Shown one piece after another: positions 48,241 through 56,676 of a stretch of DNA of 61,001 nt. The notes below the pieces were generated by a model. That model saw only the letters and a list, made by a program, of their open reading frames with translations, was not told the origin of the DNA and searched no databases. Location of the stretch: the NCBI RefSeq assembly GCF_000341005.1, contig NZ_ANBD01000092.1, positions 6,880-67,880 on the forward strand, in the 5' to 3' direction. Origin of the DNA: Nocardiopsis alkaliphila YIM 80379 (GTDB lineage Bacteria > Actinomycetota > Actinomycetes > Streptosporangiales > Streptosporangiaceae). Every line of letters starts with the position of its first letter. Position 1 is the stretch's first letter. A program made the position numbers and the translations under genes.

Positions 48241-49278
48241 TCAGCCCCGACCCAGGAGTCGGTCCACGCTCAGGCCACGCAGGGAGGCGTCCAAGATCTG
48301 CGCGGTGTGCGTGATGGCCATCGATGAGCCCGCACGTTCCATGGCCGAGGCGATCTGGAGTGAACATCCCGGGTTGCCCGACACCAGTACGCGCGCCCCG
48401 GTCGAGGCCACGTCTTGGCCCTTGCGCTCGCCCGATTCGGCCGCGGCTTCGGGCCGGAACAGGTTGTACACCCCCGCAGAACCACAGCAGATCTCCTTGT
48501 TCGGCAGGTCGGACACCTTTAGGTCGGGGATCGGGGCGAACAGTTTCCGGGGTTGGCTGGTGACCCCCTGGCCGTGGGACAGGTGACAGGCGTCGTGGTA
48601 GGCCACGTGCAGCGGCAGCGGATGACGCTTCGCGTGAGGCCCGAGGTCGACGAGGTACTCGGCCAGGTCGACCACCTTGGCCGATATCGCGCGGGCGCGC
48701 TCCACCCGCCTCCGGCTCTCCCCGGCCTCGGCCATGGTGCGATCGAAGTGCTTCATGCTGGAACCGTAGCCGGCGACCTTCTCGACCACCCGACCACCAC
48801 TGCGCGCCACCACGCCGTCGGCGCACACCACGGTCATCCCGATCACCAGGTCGCGCAGGGCTCCGGCGAGCAGTCGTCGTGGACCGCTCAGCCCGGTGGC
48901 CAACGTTTCGCCCACGGTCCCCCGGTGCGCACCGGATCATGGGACAGGCGCTGTCCTGCCTCGGCCAAGACCCGTCGGAGTTCGGCCACCGGGGTGCCCG
49001 CGCCCACCTCCACCACCAGGTCGCCGGCGTTGTGCTCGATCCAGGAGAGCGCGGGTGTCCACCAGCAGGTCCACCGAGCATGGTGGCGCGCCCCAACCCA
49101 GGGCGGTGCCGCCACCGCGCGGGGTGACGGTCAGGCCGGCCTCACGGGCCGCCCCCAACAGTCGCCCCAACGCCTGGGTGTCCTCGAAGCGGGCCACGCG
49201 TGCGGGCACCACCCCGCACACCGCGTCCTCGACATCGCCCTCGCGCAGGGCGGCCCCTTCGACGTCCAGATCCTTCAC
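48241..49278 (-). pseudogene. Broken glycolate oxidase genes: glcE start fused to glcF end
   Basis: Reading from 49278 (GTG with GAGAGGTGGGAAGG upstream), the FAD-binding GlcE N-terminus (VARFEDTQALGRLLGAA..VTPRGGGTALGWG) changes frame near 49050 (SWIEHNAGDLVVEVGAGTP), changes again near 48905 (LRDLVIGMTVVCADGVVARSGGRVVEKVAGY), and then runs in frame into the C-terminal cysteine-rich half of GlcF (VAYHDACHLSHGQGVTSQ, NKEICCGSAGVYNLF). The rest of glcE and the first half of glcF are missing. At least two frameshifts plus an internal deletion make this a pseudogene. Confidence 0.8.
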
Positions 49279-49315
49279 GCTCGGCCTTCCCACCTCTCGC
49301 CGGTGGTGGGATGGT

Positions 49316-50244
49316 TCAGAACAGTTCGGTGACCTGCTCGATCTGGGCGTCGACCTCCGCGGCCGGCCCGTCCAACTCCACCACCAAGACCGCGGCGGCG
49401 GCCGCCGGGTAGTCGCAGGCCACCGCCGCCTCCGCGGCCTCGATGGCCGACGCGTCCATCATCTCGATGGCGGAGGGCAGGACCCCGGCGGCGATGATCG
49501 CGCTTACCGCCTCACCTCCGGCGTCCATGGAGGTGAAGGCCGACAACAGGGTGACGGTCTTGTGTGGGCAACGGGTCAGGGAGACGGTGACGCGGGTGGT
49601 TACTCCCAGGGTGCCCTCGGACCCGATGAACGCGCCGATGAGGTCGTAACCGTGTGCGCCCGTGGCCTTGCCGCCCAGTTCCACGATCTTTCCGGCCGGG
49701 GTGACGATCTCCAGGACGCGCACGTGGCCCGAGGTGAACCCGTACTTGAGGCAATGGGCCCCACCGGAGTTCTCCGCGACGTTGCCGCACACCGAGCAGG
49801 CCTGTTGGCTGGAAGGGTCGGGTGCGTAGTAGTAACCGTGGGGTGAGGCGGCTCGGGTGATGTCGAGGTTGGCCATACCGGGTTCGACCACGGCGCACTC
49901 GTTGGCCAGGTCGATCTCGATGATGCGCCGCATACGTGAGGTGACCAGGAGGACGCCCTCGGCGTGGGGGAGTGCTCCAGCCGACAAACCGGTGCCGGCG
50001 CCCCGGGGGGACGTAGGGGACACCGTGCTCGGCGCACAGGGAGACGATGGCGGCGACCTGGGCGGTGGTGGTGGGCATGGCCACCACCCCGGGGGTGGCG
50101 CGGTGGTGGGCGAGGCCGTCGCGCTCGTAGACACGGCGTTGGGAGAGGTCGGTGAGGACGGTCCGCACCGCAGACCTCGCGTAACCGAGGGATGAGGACG
50201 GTCAGGTTCGCCGGTGTGCTCTTCGGGTGTGTGGACGTGGCCAC
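49316..50244 (-). pseudogene. Broken glycolate oxidase FAD subunit glcD
   Basis: From GTG 50244 (GGGAGG upstream) the frame reads NLTVLIPRLREVCGA, shifts near 50165 to VLTDLSQRRVYERDGLAHHRA, and shifts again near 50005, in a run of C and G, to RGAGTGLSAGALPHAEGVL. It then continues through GNVAENSGGAHCLKYG and FIGSEGTLGVTTRV before a stop after EQVTELF at 49316. About 150 or more C-terminal residues of the substrate domain are absent. The gene cannot make a working enzyme unless both shifts are sequencing errors, and even then it is truncated. Confidence 0.8.
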
Positions 50245-50320
50245 GGGGCGCCTCCCAGGTTCGGTCGGAGCGCGTACTGGCCCCGTACTCCGACCGCGAC
50301 CTCGCAAGGGCGACCGTACG

Positions 50321-50352
50321 ACCGCACCCCTTGCCGAGACAAGGGGTGCGGT
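50321..50352 (-). terminator. Terminator after malate synthase
   Basis: A perfect 13-base inverted repeat (50321-50333 with 50340-50352) with a six-base loop, 45 bases past the minus-strand aceB stop. Confidence 0.75.
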
Positions 50353-50396
50353 GGAATCAATCTTCCGTTTTGTGAAACTCTTCGGCGGCGTTCGAA

Positions 50397-52001
50397 CTAC
50401 GGCATGCGCTCGTAGGCCGGCAGGGTCAGGAAGTCGACGTACTCGTCGTCCAGGGCGACCTCGGTGAACAGTTCCTTGGCCTGCTCGTACAGGTCCTCGT
50501 CGTAGGCGGCGCCCAAGGACTCCTTGATGGTGACGAGTTCGGCGTCGATGATCTGCTTGACGAGTTCGGCGGTGACCTTGGGGCCGTCGTCGAGGGTGAC
50601 GTCGTTGTGCAGCCACTGCCAGATCTGCGAACGGGAGATCTCGGCGGTGGCGGCGTCCTCCATCAGGTTGTGGATGGCCACCGCGCCGTTGCCACCCATC
50701 CAGGTCGCAAGGTACTGCAGGGCGACGTTGATGTTGGCGCGCAGACCGGCCTGGGTGACGCCACCCGGGGTCTGGTCGACGGCGAGCAGGTCGGCGGCGG
50801 TCACCTCGACGTCGGGACGCTGCTTGTCGATCTGGTTGGGCTTGTCGCCCAGGACGCCGTCGAAGATCTCGCGGCAGATCGGGACCAGGTCGGGGTGGGC
50901 GACCCAGGAGCCGTCGAAGCCGTCGCCGGACTCACGGGACTTGTCGTCGCGGACCTTGGCGAAGGCGTTCTTGTTGACCTCCTCGTCCTTGCGAGAGGGG
51001 ATGAACGCGGCCATGCCACCGATGGCGTGGGCACCGCGCTTGTGGCAGGTCTTGACCAGCAGTTCGGTGTAGGCGCGCATCATCGGGGCGGTCATGGTGA
51101 CGGCGTTACGCTCGGGCAGCAGGAACTTGCGGCCACGGGTGCGGTGGGTCTTGATGATGCTGAAGAGGTAGTCCCAGCGACCGGCGTTGAGGCCGGCGGA
51201 GTGCTCGCGCAGCTCGTAGAGGATCTCCTCCATCTCGAACGCGGCCGGGATGGTTTCGATGAGGCAGGTGGCGCGGATGGTGCCGCGGGGGATGTCCAGT
51301 CGCTCCTGGGCCAGGACGAAGATGTCGTTCCACAGGCGGGCCTCGAGGTGGCTCTGCATCTTCGGCAGGTAGAAGTAGGGGCCCTTGCCCTTGGCGATCT
51401 GGCGCTTGGCGCTGTGGAAGAAGTACAGCGCGAAGTCGACGATGCCGCCGCTGGTGCGCTGACCGTCGACGAGGATGTGCTTTTCGTCCAGGTGCCAGCC
51501 GCGCGGGCGGACGACGATCGTGGCCAGCTCGGAGTCCTCCTTCAGGGCGTAGGTCTTGCCCTGGGGGGAGGTGAAGTCGATGGTGCGGTCCAGGGCGTCA
51601 CGCAGGTTGAGCTGCCCCTGGATCATGTTCTCCCACAGCGGGGTGTTGGCGTCCTCGAGGTCGGCCAGCCACACCTTCGCGCCGGAGTTGAGCGCGTTGA
51701 TGGTCATCTTGCGGTCGGTCGGGCCGGTGATCTCCACTCGGCGGTCGGTGATGCCCGGGGCGGGCGGCGCGACCTTCCAGCTATCGTCCTCGCGGATGTG
51801 CTTGGTCTCGGGGAGGAAGTCGAGGTCCTCCCCGGCCGCGATCTGCGCCTCACGGGTCTTGCGCGCGGCCAGCAGCTCCTGGCGGCGGGACTCGAAGGTG
51901 CGGTGCAGTTCGGCGACGAGCGCGAGGGCGTCGTCGGTGAGGATCTCGTCGAACCGGTCGTTGAGGGGTCCCGTGATCTCGACCCCGTGTGTGGCGCCCA
52001 T
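50397..52001 (-). CDS. aceB: Malate synthase A
   Basis: Malate synthase joins glyoxylate with acetyl-CoA. The 534-residue protein has the family blocks [59 protein letters not shown] and [10 protein letters not shown]. It would consume glyoxylate from glycolate oxidase, whose genes lie just downstream in ruins, or from another source such as allantoin or isocitrate. GGAAGG lies six bases before the ATG. The gene itself looks intact. Confidence 0.95.
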   Translation of the reverse strand: MGATHGVEITGPLNDRFDEILTDDALALVAELHRTFESRRQELLAARKTREAQIAAGEDLDFLPETKHIREDDSWKVAPPAPGITDRRVEITGPTDRKMTINALNSGAKVWLADLEDANTPLWENMIQGQLNLRDALDRTIDFTSPQGKTYALKEDSELATIVVRPRGWHLDEKHILVDGQRTSGGIVDFALYFFHSAKRQIAKGKGPYFYLPKMQSHLEARLWNDIFVLAQERLDIPRGTIRATCLIETIPAAFEMEEILYELREHSAGLNAGRWDYLFSIIKTHRTRGRKFLLPERNAVTMTAPMMRAYTELLVKTCHKRGAHAIGGMAAFIPSRKDEEVNKNAFAKVRDDKSRESGDGFDGSWVAHPDLVPICREIFDGVLGDKPNQIDKQRPDVEVTAADLLAVDQTPGGVTQAGLRANINVALQYLATWMGGNGAVAIHNLMEDAATAEISRSQIWQWLHNDVTLDDGPKVTAELVKQIIDAELVTIKESLGAAYDEDLYEQAKELFTEVALDDEYVDFLTLPAYERMP

Positions 52002-52400
52002 GGAAAACCTTCCGCAATACGAAATAAGCTTCTGGTATGTGGAAGTGAAACTACTATCTTGACGTCAAGCGGTCAATGTCGCTCGCCACATCGATGACGT
52101 GCGAACTTTTCCTGGAGAGAAGCTTGGCGAAACTTCTTCGGTAAATATCGTGATTCTTCGATTCTGCCAGGAGTTTGGAAGGTCACACGGTCGGCGAGGG
52201 GCAGTGTCTGGTGTCACGCCGCCCGTGAAAATCAACGTGCCTTCACCGCGGTGAAGTGCCACCATCGAAGCCAGGGGCGAGTCCCGCGGACACCCGCCCC
52301 GCCGCACGAGGGGCGTCGGCCGTGCCAGACGACACGGCGTTCGCCCCCAGGCACAGGGGAAGAAACCCGGTGGTGTCCGCGTTGACCCAGCTGGAGGGAT
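52002..52400. promoter_or_regulatory. Divergent control region between aceB and hflX with two similar operator-like sites
   Basis: Close to the aceB start lie two related imperfect palindromes: TTCCGCAATACGAAA at 52010-52024, and CTTCTGGTATGTGGAAG at 52029-52045, whose complement also begins with TTCC(A)CA and ATAC and ends GAAG. Such TTCC/GGAA symmetric sites resemble IclR-family operators, known regulators of glyoxylate genes. The local sequence is AT-rich. The rest of the 399 bases holds no recognisable gene. Confidence 0.45.
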
Positions 52401-53942
52401 ATGAATACTTCTGAGATCCACGGAAACGACCGAACCGACCACGAGGCACCGGGCGGGGACGCGTTCCGTGAGACGGCCGCCGTCGAGGACGGTGGCCGGA
52501 GCGGCCACACGCCCGACGCGGCCACGGGCGCCGGCGACGACCGGGACGGTCGCCGTCAGGACACGCCCGACCGGGGTGAGATGGAACTGGCCGAGCGTCA
52601 TGCCCTACGTCGTATCCAGAGCCTGTCCACCGAACTCACCGACGTCACCGAAGTCGAGAACCGGGCCCTGCGTTTGGAACGCGTGGTCCTGATCGGCGTT
52701 TGGACCCGAGGAACACAGGCGGACGCCGACAACTCGCTCACCGAACTCGCTGCCTTGGCCGAGACCGCCGGAGCCCTCGTTCTGGAGGGTCTCACCCAGC
52801 GCCGTTCCAAGCCGGACCCGGCCACCTACATCGGCAAGGGCAAGGCCGCGGACCTTCGCGACATCGTCGAGGCCACCGGGGCCGACACCGTCATCTGCGA
52901 CGGAGAACTCACCCCTGGCCAGCTGATCCAGCTCGAAGACGTGGTCAAGGTCAAGGTCATCGACCGCACCGCGCTCATCCTGGACATCTTCGCCCAGCAC
53001 GCGAGCAGCAGTGAGGGCAAGGCCCAGGTCGAACTCGCCCAACTCAACTACCTGCTGCCCCGACTGCGCGGTTGGGGTCACTCCCTGTCCCGCCAGGCCG
53101 GTGGCGCCGGTGGAGGCGGCAACGGTGGCGTGGGTCTGCGTGGTCCCGGTGAGACCAAGATCGAGACCGACCGTCGACGCATCAACGACAGGATCGCCAA
53201 GCTGCGTCGTCAGCTGACCCACATGCGGACCGCACGCGACGTCAAGCGCGACGTCCGGCGTACCCGCCAGGTGCCCTCGGTCGCCTTGGCCGGTTACACC
53301 AACGCCGGTAAGTCCAGCCTGCTCAACCGGCTCACCGGAGCCGGAGTGCTGGTGGAAGACGCCCTGTTCGCCACGCTGGACCCGACTGTCCGCCAGGCGC
53401 GCACGCCCCAGGGCCGTGGTTTCACACTCAGCGACACGGTCGGTTTCGTCCGTTACCTGCCGCACCAGTTGGTGGAGGCGTTCCGTTCCACCCTGGAGGA
53501 GGTCGCCGACGCCGACCTGATCCTGCACGTGGTCGACGGTTCGCACCCCGATCCCGAGTCACAGATCAGTGCGGTCCGTGAGGTCTTCGCCGAGATCGGC
53601 GCGGGTGACGTGCTCGAACTCATCGTGGTCAACAAGGTCGACTCCGCCGATCCCGACGTCCTCAAGACGATGCGCACCCACCACCCCGACATGGTCGAGG
53701 TCTCGGCGCGCACCGGTGAGGGGATCCCCGCACTGGTGGCCGCGTTGGCGGACGCCCTGCCCGAGATCGCCGAGGAGGTGCGCGCGCTCGTCCCGTACTC
53801 GCGGGGCGATCTCGTCGCCCGAGCGCACGATGAGGGCCGTGTCGTCAGTGAGGAGCACACCGCCGACGGCACCGAGTTGCACGCCTTCGTTCCCGCGCCG
53901 CTGGCGGCCAGGCTTGGAGAGCACGCGCTCAGCACGGTCTGA
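52401..53942 (+). CDS. hflX: Ribosome-associated GTPase HflX
   Basis: HflX splits stalled ribosomes after stress. The 513-residue protein has a long acidic N-terminal extension (about 60 residues), the HflX-specific domain with TYIGKGKAADLRD and RGWGHSLSRQAGG plus a Gly-rich loop, and a GTPase domain with G1 GYTNAGKSS, G3 DTVGF and G4 NKVD. GGAGGG precedes the ATG. It ends at a strong terminator. Confidence 0.94.
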   Translation: MNTSEIHGNDRTDHEAPGGDAFRETAAVEDGGRSGHTPDAATGAGDDRDGRRQDTPDRGEMELAERHALRRIQSLSTELTDVTEVENRALRLERVVLIGVWTRGTQADADNSLTELAALAETAGALVLEGLTQRRSKPDPATYIGKGKAADLRDIVEATGADTVICDGELTPGQLIQLEDVVKVKVIDRTALILDIFAQHASSSEGKAQVELAQLNYLLPRLRGWGHSLSRQAGGAGGGGNGGVGLRGPGETKIETDRRRINDRIAKLRRQLTHMRTARDVKRDVRRTRQVPSVALAGYTNAGKSSLLNRLTGAGVLVEDALFATLDPTVRQARTPQGRGFTLSDTVGFVRYLPHQLVEAFRSTLEEVADADLILHVVDGSHPDPESQISAVREVFAEIGAGDVLELIVVNKVDSADPDVLKTMRTHHPDMVEVSARTGEGIPALVAALADALPEIAEEVRALVPYSRGDLVARAHDEGRVVSEEHTADGTELHAFVPAPLAARLGEHALSTV

Positions 53943-54020
53943 CCTCTTCTGCGGGGACACGTCGAACACACCGGACATTTCGAGGCCGTGGCGAGCCGAA
54001 TGTGTACGGGATGAGAACAC

Positions 54021-54060
54021 ACCGAGGCCGGGGCACCCACAAGGGTGTCCCGGCCTCGGT
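54021..54060 (+). terminator. Terminator after hflX
   Basis: An 18-base stem (54021-54038 with 54043-54060, one G-T wobble) and a four-base loop, 78 bases past the hflX stop. Confidence 0.8.
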
Positions 54061-54247
54061 CCATGTACCCGGAGTACACGGACCACTCATGTTCGGTGGC
54101 TTGCTCCGAGTTCGCCGATGAAGTGGGTCTTCGCAGCTCAGCGCTGATGTGAGTGGCTTCAGTACTCGGTGGGATGAGGAGTTCGGGCCCGGAACTCTCG
54201 CATTCGTCATCGCACAGAGGTGTACACAGAGTCGGCGAATGGGCTAC

Positions 54248-54311
54248 GGTTTCGGAGCACCGGCCGGCAGTGTCCCCGCGCCCCCTGAGGTCCGAAACCC
54301 CACTGCCACGG
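54248..54311 (+). promoter_or_regulatory. Possible pseudoknot upstream of the HutI-like gene
   Basis: Two inverted repeats cross: GGTTTCGGA (54248-54256) with TCCGAAACC (54291-54299), perfect over nine bases, and GCCGGCAGTG (54263-54272) with 54301-54311, ten pairs with one bulged A. Crossing without sharing bases is the geometry of an H-type pseudoknot. It lies 140 bases before the start codon and matches no riboswitch I know. Confidence 0.3.
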
Positions 54312-54450
54312 CACCGCGAGGCGGACTCCGACCGCCCACGGCTCTGTCGGAAGTACGTCCAGATACGAGGTCGCCATGTCCGCCCGTGCGTCCCATGCCC
54401 CTGTGCCACGTGCCGCGAACCGGAACTGAACGGCGAAGGCGGACCACACC

Positions 54451-55659
54451 ATGTCGGTACTACTGCTCACCAACATCGGCCGCCTGTGGACCGGTAACGA
54501 GCTGCTGACCAAAGCCGCCGTCCTCATCGACAACGACCGGGTGGTCTGGGTCGGGCCCGCGGCCGAGTTGCCCCAGCACATTCCCGGAGTGATGGAGGAT
54601 CTCACCGACGTCGACGAGATCGTCAACATCGGGGGAGGGCTCCTCACCCCCGGACTCGTCGACGCCCACTGCCACCCCGTGTATGCCGGTGACCGCTACG
54701 CCGAGGTCAACATGTGGGCCAAGGGCGCCACCCGCGCCGACATCTTCGCCGCCGGCGGAGGAGTGTCCACGACCGTCACCATCACCCGTGGAACCGATCC
54801 CTGGACACTGTGCAACGCCGTCCGGGAGCGACTCCGCCGCTGGGTGCTCTCCGGTTGCACCACGGTGGAGGCCAAGACCGGTTACCACCTCACCCGTGAC
54901 GGCGAACTCGCAGATGTGCGCCTGCTGCGCTCCTTGGAGGAGGAGCCGGGCATGCCGCGCCTGCACGTCACCTTCTTCCCCGCACACGGGGTGCCTCCGG
55001 AGTTCTTCGGGCGTCCCAAGGAGTACGTGGCCACGGCCGCTTCCTGGCTCAGTGACGCCGCCATGGCCGGGGCCGATGGGGTGGACGTCTACTGCGACAA
55101 CCAGCAGTTCACCACCGAGGACGCCCACATGTTGCTGGGTGTCGGCCAGTCCGTGGGGTTGCGCACCACCATGCACGCCTGTTCCCGGCCTCGCCACGGC
55201 GCCGTGCGGATGGCCGCGGAACTCGGCTGTACCTCCGTGGACCTGCTGCACGAGGCCGACGACCAGGACATGCTGGCCTTGGCCGCTACCCGCACCCCGG
55301 TGGTCGCCTGCCCCACCACCGCCCTGCACGAACGTCGAACCCCGCCGGTGCGTGCCCTGCTCGACCACGGTGTCCCCGTGGGGTTGGGCACCGATCACAA
55401 CCCCGGCCAGTCCGGCACCACGTCCATGCCGCTGGTCATCTCCCTGGCCGTGTCCATGTTCGAGATGACCGTGCAGGAGGCGCTCAACGCCGCCACGGTG
55501 GGCGGAGCCCACGCCTTGGGAATCAACGACCGTGGACTCATCGCCCCGGGCAGCCTCGCCGACCTGGTGCAGTGGGACGCCGACCACGAGGGCGCCTTCG
55601 CCTGGTCCATGGGGCTGAACACCCTGCGTGTGTGGCAGGGCGGTCGGACCATCCGCTGA
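54451..55659 (+). CDS. Imidazolonepropionase-like amidohydrolase
   Basis: A 402-residue metal-dependent amidohydrolase closest in pattern to HutI of histidine degradation: GGLLTPGLVDAHCHPVYAGDRYAE carries the first two metal-binding histidines (HxH), followed by TVEAKTGYHL (with a carboxylate-binding Lys), HACSRPRHG and GLGTDHNPGQSGTTSMP with the catalytic Asp. No other hut gene is nearby and the usual DCHTH is DAHCH here, so the real substrate is uncertain. Confidence 0.75.
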   Translation: MSVLLLTNIGRLWTGNELLTKAAVLIDNDRVVWVGPAAELPQHIPGVMEDLTDVDEIVNIGGGLLTPGLVDAHCHPVYAGDRYAEVNMWAKGATRADIFAAGGGVSTTVTITRGTDPWTLCNAVRERLRRWVLSGCTTVEAKTGYHLTRDGELADVRLLRSLEEEPGMPRLHVTFFPAHGVPPEFFGRPKEYVATAASWLSDAAMAGADGVDVYCDNQQFTTEDAHMLLGVGQSVGLRTTMHACSRPRHGAVRMAAELGCTSVDLLHEADDQDMLALAATRTPVVACPTTALHERRTPPVRALLDHGVPVGLGTDHNPGQSGTTSMPLVISLAVSMFEMTVQEALNAATVGGAHALGINDRGLIAPGSLADLVQWDADHEGAFAWSMGLNTLRVWQGGRTIR

Positions 55660-55673
55660 AGTCGACGTCGGAT

Positions 55674-56636
55674 TCAGCGGGTGCCGCGGGCTCGGGCGAT
55701 CTCGATCACCGCGCGCTCCAGCGCGTACTCGGGGTCGCGTCCGGCTCCCTTGATCAGGGCGTCCGTCTCGGCGACCACCGACAACGCCCGGGTCACCCCG
55801 GCCGGGCTCCACCCGCGCGCCTGCTGACGCAGCCCGCGCATCTTCCACGGCGGCACCTTGGCCCGCTTGGCCAGTTCGGCATCGTTCATCCCACGTGGCG
55901 GCTGGGCGGCGACCGCGATCCCGCGCACCGCCCCGGCCAGAGCGCTGTTGATCAGCACAGGAGCGGTTCCCACCGCCAACGACCAACGCAGCTGCTCCAG
56001 CGCTTCGGGCAGGCGCCCCTCCACGGCACGGTCCGCCACCGTGAACCCGGAGGCCTCCGCCTTGCCCGAGTGGTAACGGGCCACCGCGTCGGCGTCCACC
56101 CGCCCTTCGGTATCGGCGATCAACTGGGTGCAGGCGGCGGCGATCTCGCGCAGCTCGGATCCCACCGCGTCCACCAACGCTTGGGCGGCGTCGGCGGTGA
56201 TCTGACGCTTGGCCGTGGAGAACTCGCCTTTGACGAACGCCACCCGTTCGGAGGCCTTGGTGGGCCCCTTGCAGTCCACCCGTTGGGCCCCCGCCTTGGT
56301 GGCGGCCTGGAGCAGGGCCTTGCCCTTGGCGCCCCCAGCGTGGGTCAGTACCAGGTTCACGTCGTCGGCGGGGCTCTTGAGGTAGTCGGTGACGGTCGCC
56401 GCCAGGTCCTTGGTCAGGTCCTGCGAGGAACGGAGCACCACCACCCGGCGGTCCCCGAACAAAGATGGAGAGGTGACCTCCACCAGGGTGGACAGGCCGA
56501 CCTGGGAGGGTAGGAGGTCGTGGACGTCCACCTCGGGTTCGGCCTCGCGGGCCGAGGCGACCACGGCGGCCACGGCCCGGTCGACGAGCAGTTCCTCGTC
56601 TCCGACGATGAGCGTGATGAGGGCGGGTGCAGGCAT
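55674..56636 (-). CDS. holA: DNA polymerase III delta subunit HolA
   Basis: HolA opens the beta clamp in the clamp loader. The 320-residue protein starts MPAPALITLIVGDEELLVDRAVAAVV, has FGDRRVVVLRSSQDL and KALLQAATKAGA, and a C-terminal helical domain with VPPWKMRGLRQQARGW, standard for actinobacterial HolA. ATG 56636 gives the normal N-terminus and has CATGCT six bases upstream rather than a ribosome binding site. It lies downstream of comEA-comEC, as in many bacteria. Confidence 0.92.
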   Translation of the reverse strand: MPAPALITLIVGDEELLVDRAVAAVVASAREAEPEVDVHDLLPSQVGLSTLVEVTSPSLFGDRRVVVLRSSQDLTKDLAATVTDYLKSPADDVNLVLTHAGGAKGKALLQAATKAGAQRVDCKGPTKASERVAFVKGEFSTAKRQITADAAQALVDAVGSELREIAAACTQLIADTEGRVDADAVARYHSGKAEASGFTVADRAVEGRLPEALEQLRWSLAVGTAPVLINSALAGAVRGIAVAAQPPRGMNDAELAKRAKVPPWKMRGLRQQARGWSPAGVTRALSVVAETDALIKGAGRDPEYALERAVIEIARARGTR

Positions 56637-56676
56637 ACAACGAGCATGCCACGCCCTACCGACCGGCCGGTGCCCT

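Larger units (their letters stand above)
53943..54450. other. Gap between hflX and the HutI-like gene
   Basis: 508 bases with no convincing gene. It contains the hflX terminator (54021-54060) and two crossing inverted repeats at 54248-54311 described separately. Open frames on both strands look like chance GC-rich frames. Confidence 0.5.

Noticed and set aside
43731-52001. Mobile-element boundaries (att sites, inverted repeats, transposase) around the accessory region
   Set aside because: None could be seen by eye. The foreign look rests on composition and gene order only.
54153-54647. Several overlapping frames upstream of the HutI-like gene
   Set aside because: They conflict with each other, lack ribosome binding sites and have Arg/Pro-rich chance composition.
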